From contig NZ_CP074349.1 of the NCBI RefSeq assembly GCF_018343775.1, forward strand, positions 3,896,001-3,960,000: a DNA stretch of 64,000 nt. Direction: 5' to 3'. This document shows, in pieces, positions 37,237-46,332 of the stretch; positions within the stretch are counted from its first letter, which is position 1, and the number at the start of each line of letters is the position of its first letter. Origin of the DNA: Pseudomonas cichorii (lineage in GTDB: Bacteria > Pseudomonadota > Gammaproteobacteria > Pseudomonadales > Pseudomonadaceae). Both the position numbers and the translations under genes were made by a program. Below the pieces are notes generated by a model. It made no database searches and was not told the DNA's origin. It worked only from the letters and a program-made list of their open reading frames with translations.

Positions 37237-38645
37237 AACACGCTACGCACATGGCCACGCTGGGGTTGGGTTTACTGTTGTCGGCCTGCCAGATGGTCGG
37301 GCCTGATTATGATCTGCCCAAGGACGGCGCGATCAATCGCCCGGACCTGCAAGGCGAACTGGCGGGCCAGTCGGTCAATACCGTTTCGGCACCGGTGCCG
37401 GAACACTGGTGGCGCTTGTATAAGGACCCGCGACTCGATGAACTGGTGCAACAGGCCATGGCCTCCAACACCGACCTGCGAATCGCCGCCGCCAACCTGC
37501 AACGCGCCCGCTATCAAACGGCCGAAGCCCAGGCCGCCGGTGGTTTTACCAACAGCGCAACAGTCGGTGTCCAGCGCTTGCAGGAATCGGGTGAAGCCTT
37601 TCTGCTGGCCGACAAGGTACCGGTCGCCAATGTCGGCGATGTGGGGCTGACCACGTCCTATCAGTTCGACCTGTTCGGGACCTTGCAACGCGGTATCGAA
37701 GCCGCCCAGGCCAATATCGATGCCAGCCAGGCCGCCGCCGATACGGCACGCATCACCCTGGTGGCCGATGTCGTGCGGGCCTACACGCAGATCTGCGCCG
37801 CCAATGAAGAACATGACATCGCTCAGGAGTCGCTGAACCTGCAACAACAGAGCGTGACCCTCAACCAGCGCCTGCGCGATGCAGGGCGCGGCGATGAAAC
37901 CCAGGTCACCCGCTCACAGACGCAATTCAAATCCCTGCGCGCCGAGCTGCCACGCTACGAAGCCATGCGTCAGGCCGGGTTGTTCCGCCTGTCGATGCTG
38001 CTGGCCCGACCAGTGGAAAAACTGCCTGCCGGGGTCAGCACCTGCAATGAGCTGCCACATATTGCGCAAGTCATGCCGGTGGGCGACGGCGCAGCATTGC
38101 TCAAACGCCGCCCCGATGTGCGCCAGGCAGAGCGTCATCTGGCCATGGCCACCGCGCAGATCGGCGTCGCCACAGGCGAGCTGTACCCGGACATCAGCAT
38201 CGGCGCGACCATCGGCAGCATCGGCATCCTCGAAAACCTCGGTAAACCGGCGGCCAATCGCTGGGGTTTTGGCCCGCTGCTGAACTGGACCGTCCCGTCC
38301 AATGGCTCACGCGCCCGCATCCATCAGGCCGAAGCCTCGACCCAGGCGGCACTGGCGCGCTTCGATGGCGTGGTCCTCAATGCCATTCGCGAAACCCAGA
38401 CCGGCCTTGCGCAATACACCGCCCTGCTAGACCGCCGCGACGCCTTGAAAGATGCCGAACAATCGGCACAGGAAGCCGCCGACCAGACCCACCGCTTCTA
38501 TAAAGCTGGCCGCGCCTCCTTCCTGGCCGACCTTCAGGCCACCCGCACCTACACCGACGTCCGCGCACAGTTGGCGGCGGCCAATACCCAGGTGGCCATG
38601 GGGCAGATTGATCTGTTTCTGGCGCTAGGTGGGGGTTGGCAATAG
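37233..38645 (+). CDS. Outer-membrane efflux channel lipoprotein (OprM/NodT family)
   Basis: 470 residues. The lipoprotein signal ends at Cys19 (LGLGLLLSACQMVGP), and two TolC-like repeats follow with the WWRLYKDPRLDELVQQAMASNTDLRIA and RRPDVRQAERHLAMATAQIGVATGELYPDISI signatures. It forms the outer-membrane duct of the pump. It is the last of the five coupled genes; its ATG overlaps the HlyD stop. Confidence 0.93.
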   Translation: MKHATHMATLGLGLLLSACQMVGPDYDLPKDGAINRPDLQGELAGQSVNTVSAPVPEHWWRLYKDPRLDELVQQAMASNTDLRIAAANLQRARYQTAEAQAAGGFTNSATVGVQRLQESGEAFLLADKVPVANVGDVGLTTSYQFDLFGTLQRGIEAAQANIDASQAAADTARITLVADVVRAYTQICAANEEHDIAQESLNLQQQSVTLNQRLRDAGRGDETQVTRSQTQFKSLRAELPRYEAMRQAGLFRLSMLLARPVEKLPAGVSTCNELPHIAQVMPVGDGAALLKRRPDVRQAERHLAMATAQIGVATGELYPDISIGATIGSIGILENLGKPAANRWGFGPLLNWTVPSNGSRARIHQAEASTQAALARFDGVVLNAIRETQTGLAQYTALLDRRDALKDAEQSAQEAADQTHRFYKAGRASFLADLQATRTYTDVRAQLAAANTQVAMGQIDLFLALGGGWQ

Positions 38646-39215
38646 GATCGGGATCATGTGCAGGGCCGAACTCATTCGGGAAGACCTGACATACGGCCCT
38701 AATAGATGTCGTTTGAAGGCGTCTTCGCCAATGAACTCGTGCCCATCAAATCAAACGTGACCCGCGCCCCACTGCAAAACTTTGGCGCCAGGCAATATAA
38801 AACCCTCCTCTTTAATAACGGCTCGAAAACAGGGCAGCACGCATTGGCCTGCGGGTATCAGCGCCCTGTTTCAACCCACAGAAAATTTAACGACGCTTGG
38901 GCTTGCGAGCAGTTTTCAATAATGCTATTAAATAGCAGAGCCATCATATGGCCATCAATCTGAAAACTATAATCAAGGATGACCGCCATGCATGGCGTAC
39001 TTCTCTTTCAGTAGATAACCATTCGGTTCTACGCCCCTTGTCGTCTGTCGAGAACACTGCCTTGCAGCGTCATCTGGCATGTTCTTCACGCCCCCTACCA
39101 CACCGATAGAAAACCGACTGGATGTTATTCCGGTCTTCCCTTTGTTGTGCCTGTGCACTTATTGCACACAGACCAACAGAATTTTTACTGACTTCATCAA
39201 CCTGAGGTAAACATC
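38646..39215. other. Intergenic stretch of 570 bases, no recognised gene
   Basis: Lower GC than the operon before it. A short open frame at 38706-38963 lacks a ribosome site and family features. The end carries the strong ribosome site GAGGTAAACATC of the phospholipase gene. The region may hold the promoter and marks the start of a segment with different composition. Confidence 0.5.
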
Positions 39216-40649
39216 ATGGGCTGGCCAGGCAAAGGTGTCGATTATTACGCTTACGTGGAAACCAACGACTTTACTACCCTCTTCCAGCAACCCACCGATT
39301 TGGGTGATAAAACGGCCTCCTATCAACTTGATACGCCGAACACGATGCAACATGGAAACCTTCAAATCTCGGAAAGCGATATCGGTATTCTCTCGCACAC
39401 CGGACGCTATAAGTGGCAAATTTCAAAGAACCAGAAACCGATAGCGAACAGGTATGCAGATATTGCACCCTTTACCGGAAACCTTGGCGATACCACCATG
39501 GGCAACATGCTGCAGACCCCCTCTCTGTTCGGGCAGGGCTGGGCGATTTCCTATGGTTTTTACGACAGCGGAAGCGGAAGCGGCGGTCTCACCAACCAGG
39601 ACCAGTCTTATGTATACGCCACAGGCGACATGTCAGGCTGGATGGGAGATCTCGCAAACAGCATGGGAGCGGCACTGAAAGAAAAACCGTTTTCCACCTT
39701 TGCATTGCCGGGTGCCCATGACGCCGGCATGTTTGACCCGACACTGATCACAAAACTGTTGGATGACGCAGAGTTCGTATCCACCATCGCAAGCATGCTT
39801 CCTCCTCCTATCGGCCCCATCGCTTTCATCGCCTCTCTGAGCAAACCCAATGCCTTGCGCGCAATCATCAACCTGGCGTTTACCCAGAAAGACAACATCA
39901 CCGCACAACTCAACCTGGGGACCCGATACTTCGACTTCCGTCCGGGATATTGCTATCAGAACATTACGGACGGTATCTATCACCAGCACAACCTGATTCC
40001 AGGTTATTCGTATCAGAGCTTCCTGCAAGACATACTGAACTGGCTGGCTCAGCACCCGACGGAAATTGTCGTCATCAGCCCGAACTTCCAGGGGTTCGCA
40101 CAAGACACAATGAAACCAGCACCCGATGTACTCGACGGGATGCTCAATACTGCACTGGCCAACACCAAGACACAGGGCAAGATCGTACCCGGCTACAAGG
40201 GGGACCTTGCCTCAAGTTATGCAACGCTGCTCTCGCAATCGAAACGCCTGATCCTGCTACCGCAGACCAAATCTGGCAATGACGCCACAAAGTACGACTC
40301 CTACAACGGCAGTTACACCACAACAGACGTCAACAACATTCTGACTGCACTCAATGGCATGAACGCCTCCGCTCAAGCCAAAAACGACTACACCGTACTG
40401 CAACTTCAAGGAACAGCCAGTGGAGTGGACGGGGCAGCCGGTCCCGCCATTGTGACCCTGAGCGATGCCTCTTCTCCGTTGATGTCAACCAAGCCGGGAT
40501 TCGACTTCCATACCTATCCGTGGCTGGTCGAGAACGTCGCCAGCAATCTGAGCGCATCGGGACTTGTCGTCTTTCTCAACGACTTCTGTGACAACGCCCT
40601 GGCTTCCATTGCGAAACAGATCACACAGGTCAGAGCCAGCAAACTCTAG
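39216..40649 (+). CDS. PI-PLC X-domain phosphodiesterase without signal peptide
   Basis: 477 residues. An N-terminal ~150-residue beta-rich segment with no signal peptide (MGWPGKGVDYYAYVETND) precedes a PI-PLC-X-like TIM barrel. Catalytic signatures are FALPGAHDAGMFD (first His), LNLGTRYFDFRPGYC (Arg/Asp pair) and IYHQHNLIP (second His). Typical bacterial members cleave phosphatidylinositol or related lipids. The lack of an export signal means it is cytosolic or uses a signal-independent route. 74 bases later a second phospholipase-type gene starts in the same direction. Base use looks lower in GC than the core neighbours. Confidence 0.82.
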   Translation: MGWPGKGVDYYAYVETNDFTTLFQQPTDLGDKTASYQLDTPNTMQHGNLQISESDIGILSHTGRYKWQISKNQKPIANRYADIAPFTGNLGDTTMGNMLQTPSLFGQGWAISYGFYDSGSGSGGLTNQDQSYVYATGDMSGWMGDLANSMGAALKEKPFSTFALPGAHDAGMFDPTLITKLLDDAEFVSTIASMLPPPIGPIAFIASLSKPNALRAIINLAFTQKDNITAQLNLGTRYFDFRPGYCYQNITDGIYHQHNLIPGYSYQSFLQDILNWLAQHPTEIVVISPNFQGFAQDTMKPAPDVLDGMLNTALANTKTQGKIVPGYKGDLASSYATLLSQSKRLILLPQTKSGNDATKYDSYNGSYTTTDVNNILTALNGMNASAQAKNDYTVLQLQGTASGVDGAAGPAIVTLSDASSPLMSTKPGFDFHTYPWLVENVASNLSASGLVVFLNDFCDNALASIAKQITQVRASKL

Positions 40650-40723
40650 TTATCCGCTAATTCAAGCCTTTGTAACAAGCCTGACAATAACAGCCAACTC
40701 TCGCATGTAAGGGAAGTACCAGC

Positions 40724-42709
40724 ATGGGCACAAAACACAACGCGACCCTTTTCATCACCAATGACACGGGCGGAAATGCCGACATTATTCTGTTCCATAC
40801 AGACTCAAACGACCAAAGACAGTCTGGGCAATGGGCTGCACAGCCGGGACAAACTGTCGGCCCACTGGAGGTTACTTTTGAAACAGGTCTGGATGTCATT
40901 GATGTTCTGGATTACTGGTCCGTCATGGTCAACGTCAGGGATGGTGAATCGCCAGGCTACTACGCCAATACAGGCACAGCGGCAAACAATTACAAGAAGG
41001 AATGCCAACTGCAAAGCAAGGATGCAGGGCAAACCATTACCCTGTCTGTGAGCACCGCGAAGTTCAATATTGCATTGAAGTCAGGTGGGTGCAGTGATGG
41101 TATGAAAAAGCTGGCCCCCGCTGCCGCTACCCCCATCACCCACGTATTTGTCGTCATGCTGGAAAACCATTCGTTCGACAATATATTCGCCATGTCCGGG
41201 ATTCCGGGCATAACGGCAGCCACGACCAATGACTCGAACACCTACAAGGAAGACGTCTATAACGTTCAGGCCAGCGCGCCCGTCAGCATGCCAAGCGATC
41301 CGGGGCACGAGTTCAATGATGTGTTAGAACAACTGACCGGGGGCTCCGACTGTGTCAAAGGTCAACCTTATCCCACCATCAACAATTCCGGGTTCGCTTC
41401 AAGCTACGCAACATCAACAACGGAATACCCGAAAAAAGCGCCATCGCCCGAAGACGTCATCGATGTCATGTCGTGCTTCGACACACGGACTCAACTGCCT
41501 GTCATCTATAACCTGGCGACCGAATTCGCTATATGCGATCACTGGCACTCTTCCATTCCGGGACCGACGTGGCCGAACCGCTTCTTCGTTCATGGCGCTT
41601 CTTCGGCCGGCTTCGACGACAGCCCGAAACAGGATCAGATGCTCACCTGGGAAACAACCGATGGATTTGTATACCCCAACGGGTCCATTTTCCAACGACT
41701 CAAAGATGCCAACATCCAATACAGGATCTACAACGACGCTCAGGTTCAGCCAAAAACCTATCTAAGCCTGTACAGCGATCAGCCTGAACGAGGAACACCA
41801 CTGGGTGCGGTCCCACAGGTGGCCGCCCTTAAAGGCCTGTCAGTGTTTGATATTGAATCCCTTCAGCACTTTGCGGACGACCTGCAACAACCCTACCCGT
41901 TTTCCTACACGTTCATAGAGCCTCATTACGGGAGTGCCAGTACTGATTATGCAGGCGGCTCATCACAGCACCCGATGGATGACGTCTATGGTGGAGAGCA
42001 CTTGCTGCAGGCCGTCTATGCCGCTATCCGCAACTCGCCTTACTGGAACACCAGTCTGTTGATCGTCACTTACGACGAACATGGCGGTCTCTATGACTCG
42101 GTCGCGCCGGGAACAATAACTGCGCCGGGTGATAAATTTCCCGCAGCCAACAACACCCATGGTTTCGACTTCACGACAGCAGGCGTTCGAGTGCCAGCCA
42201 TAGTGGCATCTCCGCTGATTCCCAAAGGCACGGTGGACTCAACGCTTTACGACCATGCCTCGGTTCCTGCGCTGCTGGAGAAACTCTGGGGCCTGCCCCC
42301 CTTGACGCAGCGAGACGCCAATGCCAATACCCCTTTGCACCTGCTCTCGCTGGCCACGCCACGCGATACACCAAGCGCACTGGCCAACCCGAAGGCTCCC
42401 GTGAAAGAAACCAGGGCGACACCGGGCGCAACCGAGAACGCTGCAACTCTGGCCAACCCTGTTCCCGTTTCCGGAAATCTGGCGGGCACCCTGGCCATTC
42501 TTCGCAAAATGGATGCAGAGTTGTCAGCAGGCAAACCTGCCGGGCTGCTTCCCGAGCAAAACCTGGCTGCCGTCGGACTGCTTGCTGCCACAGGCCAGGT
42601 CGCCACCGTCAAGACACTGGGTAACGCAGAGCAATATGCCGAACAGGTTCTGGATAAAGTACATCACGCAAAAGTACTGAGAGGGCTCGCAGAAGCTGAC
42701 AGAAGCTGA
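40724..42709 (+). CDS. Phosphoesterase-family (phospholipase C/AcpA-type) enzyme with N-terminal beta domain, no signal peptide
   Basis: 661 residues. Residues ~5-125 form an unrecognised beta-sandwich-like domain (NATLFITNDTGGNADIILFH). The phosphoesterase domain (PF04185 type) runs from about 138 to 555, with metal-site motifs FVVMLENHSFDNIF and VTYDEHGGLYDSV and the internal PTWPNRFFVHG. The C-terminal ~100 residues are Ala/Pro-rich and low complexity at first. Family members are usually Tat-exported; this one has no signal sequence. It follows the PI-PLC-like gene by 74 bases and is probably co-transcribed with it. Paired action on lipids is inferred. Confidence 0.82.
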   Translation: MGTKHNATLFITNDTGGNADIILFHTDSNDQRQSGQWAAQPGQTVGPLEVTFETGLDVIDVLDYWSVMVNVRDGESPGYYANTGTAANNYKKECQLQSKDAGQTITLSVSTAKFNIALKSGGCSDGMKKLAPAAATPITHVFVVMLENHSFDNIFAMSGIPGITAATTNDSNTYKEDVYNVQASAPVSMPSDPGHEFNDVLEQLTGGSDCVKGQPYPTINNSGFASSYATSTTEYPKKAPSPEDVIDVMSCFDTRTQLPVIYNLATEFAICDHWHSSIPGPTWPNRFFVHGASSAGFDDSPKQDQMLTWETTDGFVYPNGSIFQRLKDANIQYRIYNDAQVQPKTYLSLYSDQPERGTPLGAVPQVAALKGLSVFDIESLQHFADDLQQPYPFSYTFIEPHYGSASTDYAGGSSQHPMDDVYGGEHLLQAVYAAIRNSPYWNTSLLIVTYDEHGGLYDSVAPGTITAPGDKFPAANNTHGFDFTTAGVRVPAIVASPLIPKGTVDSTLYDHASVPALLEKLWGLPPLTQRDANANTPLHLLSLATPRDTPSALANPKAPVKETRATPGATENAATLANPVPVSGNLAGTLAILRKMDAELSAGKPAGLLPEQNLAAVGLLAATGQVATVKTLGNAEQYAEQVLDKVHHAKVLRGLAEADRS

Positions 42710-42719
42710 TCAAAAAAGG

Positions 42720-42752
42720 CTGGCGCTTGCGTACAGTGTTACGCAAGCGCCA
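42720..42752. terminator. Strong hairpin after the phosphoesterase gene
   Basis: A 13-bp perfect stem TGGCGCTTGCGTA / TACGCAAGCGCCA with a six-base loop, 11 bases after the stop codon. On the plus strand it is followed by A-rich sequence and lacks a T run. On the minus strand a T6 run follows. It may end or protect the upstream mRNA. Confidence 0.55.
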
Positions 42753-42817
42753 AAAGAAAATGGATTCTTCCTGACGCAGGGCATTAAGCTTTCTCCATAT
42801 TCATTGCGAGAGCCCTC

Positions 42818-43651
42818 ATGAACACCACCCTCAGCCGCCGCGAGCGGCTGCACAGCATCATTTTCCAGACCGACACACCCGCCGGGCGGCGTTTTGACAA
42901 GATTCTGCTGGTTGTCATTCTGCTCAGCCTGCTGGTGACCATGGTCGACAGCATTCAGGACATCCACCGCGACTACGCTGCCCTGCTCACCTATATCGAG
43001 TGGGGCTTTACGCTGGTTTTCGCCATCGAGTACATCCTGCGCCTCTACTGTTCGCCAAGGCCGCTGAAATACGCTTTCAGCTTCTATGGCCTGGTGGACC
43101 TGCTGGCCATCGTGCCGGGTGTATTGGCGATCTACTACAGCGATGCCCAATACCTGCTGATCGTGCGGATCATCCGCATGCTGCGTATCTTCCGGGTACT
43201 CAAGCTGAGTCCTTATCTGAAACAGGCCCACTATCTGGTGGAAGCCCTGCGTGGCAGCAAGCAGAAGATCATCGTGTTTCTGGTCAGCGTCTCGACTCTG
43301 GTCACCGTGTTCGGCACCCTGATGTACGTGATCGAAGGCCCGCAACATGGGTTCACCAGCATCCCCAAAGGCATTTACTGGGCTATCGTGACCCTGACCA
43401 CCGTGGGCTTCGGCGATATCGTGCCCAAGACACCGCTGGGGCAAATGGTCTCGTCGGTAGTGATGATCATCGGTTACTCGATCATTGCCGTACCCACCGG
43501 TATATTCACCGCCGAACTGGCCAATGCCATGCGCGGTGAACAGTTGAAACACGACTGCCCGGTCTGCGTGAAAAAGCACCATGAGCATGGCGCCGCGTTC
43601 TGTTCGCGGTGCGGCAATGCGCTGTTTCCCAAGGCGCAAGAGCAGGCATAA
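42818..43651 (+). CDS. Voltage-gated K+ channel-like protein with C-terminal zinc ribbon
   Basis: 277 residues. Six membrane segments are arranged as in Kv-type channels, with an S4-like Arg-rich helix (VRIIRMLRIFRVLKL) and the K+ filter TVGFGD (TLTTVGFGDIVPK). The C-terminal tail has a zinc-ribbon-like CPVC...CSRCG arrangement (about residues 246-268). It is a cytoplasmic-membrane ion channel. The start at 42818 (ATG) is the first good one; upstream lies the hairpin at 42720. Function in Pseudomonas is not established. Confidence 0.88.
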   Translation: MNTTLSRRERLHSIIFQTDTPAGRRFDKILLVVILLSLLVTMVDSIQDIHRDYAALLTYIEWGFTLVFAIEYILRLYCSPRPLKYAFSFYGLVDLLAIVPGVLAIYYSDAQYLLIVRIIRMLRIFRVLKLSPYLKQAHYLVEALRGSKQKIIVFLVSVSTLVTVFGTLMYVIEGPQHGFTSIPKGIYWAIVTLTTVGFGDIVPKTPLGQMVSSVVMIIGYSIIAVPTGIFTAELANAMRGEQLKHDCPVCVKKHHEHGAAFCSRCGNALFPKAQEQA

Positions 43652-43753
43652 GCAAATACGTTTTTAATCTTTATGAGGCCAATGCTCAGCGGCTATAGTC
43701 GCGGCATTACGCCATCAGCCTATAACAATGACTGTCAACTCAAGGAATCCGCA

Positions 43754-44752
43754 GTGAAAAAAATCTTCGCCGCCTCGCTACTGGCCGCAGGCCTGGCTTT
43801 TGCCAGTGCCGCACAGGCCGCCCCGACTCTGCTCAACGTCTCCTACGACGTGATGCGTGACTTCTACAAGGACTACAACAGCGCCTTCCAGAAGCACTGG
43901 AAAGCCGAGCACAAGGAAGACGTCACGGTGCAGATGTCCTTCGGTGGGTCGAGCAAGCAGGCGCGTTCCGTGATCGATGGCCTGCCGGCTGACGTCATCA
44001 CCATGAACATGGCCACCGACATCAATGCCCTGGCCGACAATGGCGAACTGGTGCCGAAGAACTGGGTAACACGCCTGCCGAACAACAGCGCGCCCTTCAC
44101 TTCTGCCACTGTGTTCATCGTGCGCAAAGGCAACCCGAAAGCGCTGAAAGACTGGCCGGACCTGATCAAGGATGGCGTCGAAGTCATCGTGCCGAACCCG
44201 AAAACCTCGGGCAACGGCCGCTACACCTACCTGTCGGCCTGGGGTTACACCCTGAAGAACGGCGGCGATGAAGCGGCTGCCCGCAAGTTCGTCGGCCAAC
44301 TGTTCAAACACGTGCCGGTGCTGGATACCGGCGGTCGTGGCGCAACCACCACCTTCATGACCAACCAGATCGGCGACGTACTGGTGACCTTCGAGAACGA
44401 AGCGGAAATGATCGCCCGCGAGTTCGGCCGCGACCAGTTTGAAGTCGTTTACCCGAGCGTTTCCGCCGAAGCCGAGCCGCCTGTAAGCGTGGTCGACAAG
44501 GTCGTGGACAAGAAAGAGTCCCGCGCACTGGCCGAAGGCTACCTGAAATACCTGTGGTCCCCTGAAGCCCAGGAAATCGCCGCCAACAACTACCTGCGCC
44601 CACGCGACGCAACCGTGTTGGCCAAGTACAAGGATCGCTTCCCGAAAGTCGACTTCCTGTCCGTAGAGAAAACCTTCGGTGACTGGCGCACCGTGCAGAA
44701 GACCCACTTTGTTGACGGTGGCGTGTTCGATCAGATTTATTCGGGCAAGTAA
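43754..44752 (+). CDS. sbp: Periplasmic sulfate-binding protein
   Basis: 332 residues from a GTG at 43754 (VKKIFAASLLAAGLAFASAAQA), chosen because AAGGA lies 8 bases upstream and the signal peptide then begins at once. The mature protein begins APTLLNVSYDVMRDFYKDYNSAFQKHW, with FGGSSKQARSVIDGLPADV and NPKTSGNGRYTYLSAWGY, all strongly conserved in Sbp/CysP. It delivers sulfate to the CysTWA transporter, not encoded here. A terminator-like hairpin follows. Confidence 0.94.
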   Translation: MKKIFAASLLAAGLAFASAAQAAPTLLNVSYDVMRDFYKDYNSAFQKHWKAEHKEDVTVQMSFGGSSKQARSVIDGLPADVITMNMATDINALADNGELVPKNWVTRLPNNSAPFTSATVFIVRKGNPKALKDWPDLIKDGVEVIVPNPKTSGNGRYTYLSAWGYTLKNGGDEAAARKFVGQLFKHVPVLDTGGRGATTTFMTNQIGDVLVTFENEAEMIAREFGRDQFEVVYPSVSAEAEPPVSVVDKVVDKKESRALAEGYLKYLWSPEAQEIAANNYLRPRDATVLAKYKDRFPKVDFLSVEKTFGDWRTVQKTHFVDGGVFDQIYSGK

Positions 44753-44760
44753 GTAAATAC

Positions 44761-44798
44761 AGGCCTCACCGGCGCTATCGCGCGGGTGGGGCCTTTTC
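44761..44798 (+). terminator. Terminator of sbp
   Basis: GGCCTCACC / GGTGGGGCC-type stem with an inner CGCGC loop, followed by TTTTC, 8 bases after the sbp stop. Confidence 0.75.
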
Positions 44799-45020
44799 AT
44801 TCGTAACAAAACGCTTGCACACCCCAGACATAATCGCTATAAACATGCCACACAAGCACGCTCAGTACTTGAATATGGATATGATCATGTCGACACAGGG
44901 AAGGTGTTCAATACCCAAGTGTATTCACACTTAGACCTCCACTTACTTAAATGCATGCGCCTGAACATGACCGCATAACAGCGTGTCAATCTTTCGACGC
45001 GCGCCTATTAAAGACAGAAC
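44799..45020. other. Intergenic stretch before the twin secreted-protein genes
   Basis: AT-rich, with short direct repeats (GTATTCACACTTAG) and no supported gene. The promoter of the first twin gene should lie near its right end. Confidence 0.45.
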
Positions 45021-45113
45021 AAAAATAATACCTTTTTCAAAAAAGGGACACGGCTACGCCTGATTGAAAGCTTAAAACTTTAAAATCATCGCCAACACCA
45101 AAAGGATTTTCAC
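45021..45113 (+). promoter_or_regulatory. Conserved 5' leader of secreted-protein gene A
   Basis: This ~93-base segment includes a small hairpin (CCTTTTTC-AAAAAAGG), the words GGCTACGCCTG, TTGAAAGCTTAAAAC and GCCAACACCAAAAGGATTT, and the ribosome site. It recurs almost unchanged before gene B (45571-45662). Confidence 0.65.
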
Positions 45114-45536
45114 ATGTTCAAGAATACCTGCCTGGCTCTCTTTGCAACAGCCGTACTGGCCACGGGCAATGCCTATGCGGCCTGTGCCAACCTCAACATC
45201 AACAGCAGCGGCGCTGGCGTGACCGCCCAAAGTCAGGCCGTTGTCTATGGTCCCTACAACATTACATGTGCAGGACCGCAGAATTTCACATTCCAGGATT
45301 TGTCGGCGACAAACAGCAATAACACGATCAAACACATCTTCGAGAAACAGAACGGTTCTACCTGGACTGTCGTTTCCAGCAGCACCAGCACCGGAGCAGC
45401 CTCCGTCACCAAAAGCTTTTTCATCAGCACTAACGGCACTTACCGCTATCGGATAGAAAACGCCGGCACCTCGACTATCGCGAACTGGACAATGAGCGGC
45501 CGGATTACCCTGTTCACCATTCCGGGCACGTTCTAA
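45114..45536 (+). CDS. Small secreted protein A (paralogue of B), function unknown
   Basis: 140 residues. A Sec signal peptide (MFKNTCLALFATAVLATGNAYA) is followed by a mature ~118-residue beta-rich protein with two cysteines (AACANLNI; ITCAGPQNF) that could form a disulfide. Motifs shared with gene B are VVYGPY, TCA, KHIFEKQNG-TWTV and GTYRYRIENAGT, ending with ANWTxSGRI. I do not recognise a family; the YGPY and RYRIEN words recall carbohydrate-binding or jelly-roll folds only loosely. It and B are tandem duplicates about 50% alike. Confidence 0.75.
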   Translation: MFKNTCLALFATAVLATGNAYAACANLNINSSGAGVTAQSQAVVYGPYNITCAGPQNFTFQDLSATNSNNTIKHIFEKQNGSTWTVVSSSTSTGAASVTKSFFISTNGTYRYRIENAGTSTIANWTMSGRITLFTIPGTF

Positions 45537-45570
45537 CCCCTCTCGCATTAAAGCCCTTTACATCGTTAAC

Positions 45571-45662
45571 AAAAACAATACCTTTTTAAAAAAAGGAATA
45601 AGGCTACGCCTGCTTGAAAGCTTAAAACCTTAAATCATTGCCAACACCAAAAGGATTTACAC
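45571..45662 (+). promoter_or_regulatory. Conserved 5' leader of secreted-protein gene B
   Basis: It matches the 45021-45113 leader through its hairpin (CCTTTTT-AAAAAAAGG) and the CTACGCCTG and CCAACACCAAAAGGATTT words. The duplication therefore included the upstream region. Confidence 0.65.
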
Positions 45663-46058
45663 ATGCTCAAGAAGACTTTCCTGGCCCTCTTTGCGACTGC
45701 CGTATTGGCCACGACCAATGCCTATGCCGCCTGTATCAACCTCAACATCAACCGCAGCGGTTCCGATGTTTACCCTCAGGGTGAGACCGTTGTCTATGGT
45801 CCCTACACCACTTCATGCGCGGCAACACAGACCTTCAGGTTGCAGGACTTGTCGTCACGATTTGTCACCAACAATATCAAGCACATTTTCGAGAAACAGA
45901 ACGGTGCCACCTGGACCGTCATTTCCAGCACCACTAGCTATGGTGGCGCATCGCTGAGCTTTTACGCCCCCACTCCAGGCACCTACCGCTACCGGATCGA
46001 AAACGTAGGCACCACGCCTATCGCGAACTGGACAGCGAGTGGCAGAATCTCCATCTAA
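45663..46058 (+). CDS. Small secreted protein B (paralogue of A), function unknown
   Basis: 131 residues, signal peptide MLKKTFLALFATAVLATTNAYA. The mature part is closely similar in layout to protein A but shorter at the C-terminus (ends SGRISI). The two conserved cysteines are retained (ACINLNI; TSCAATQ). The gene pair shares leaders and spacing, which suggests a recent local duplication with divergence of the surface loops. Role unknown; secretion is the only property I would assert. Confidence 0.75.
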   Translation: MLKKTFLALFATAVLATTNAYAACINLNINRSGSDVYPQGETVVYGPYTTSCAATQTFRLQDLSSRFVTNNIKHIFEKQNGATWTVISSTTSYGGASLSFYAPTPGTYRYRIENVGTTPIANWTASGRISI

Positions 46059-46127
46059 CTGAACAGTCTGGCAGTGAGTACGGTGTACTCCTGCCAGGCT
46101 TCATGATCGGTTTGAACATCCTTCTAT

Positions 46128-46174
46128 AGCGAATTCATTCGCGAAAAATGTCTTCGCGGATAAATCCGCTCCTA
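46128..46174. repeat. REP pair (BIME)
   Basis: AGCGAATTCATTCGCGAA and TCGCGGATAAATCCGCTCCT in inverted orientation, after the secreted-protein genes. Confidence 0.75.
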
Positions 46175-46332
46175 CCCCATCGCCCACCGCAAGCTTATGA
46201 AATGCCGAAAATATAGGACGTTTCTTACAGTCTTATCCCTTTCATGCGCATGAACTTTCCTAGAAAATCCTACCCCCTTGCATGGGTGTTTTTGGCTCTC
46301 TAGGCTGTGTCGGTCACTGCATATCAGTGATC

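Noticed and set aside
38706..38963. An 85-codon open frame in the gap before the PI-PLC-like gene
   Set aside because: No Shine-Dalgarno sequence, unlike any family, and composition like the surrounding non-coding DNA.
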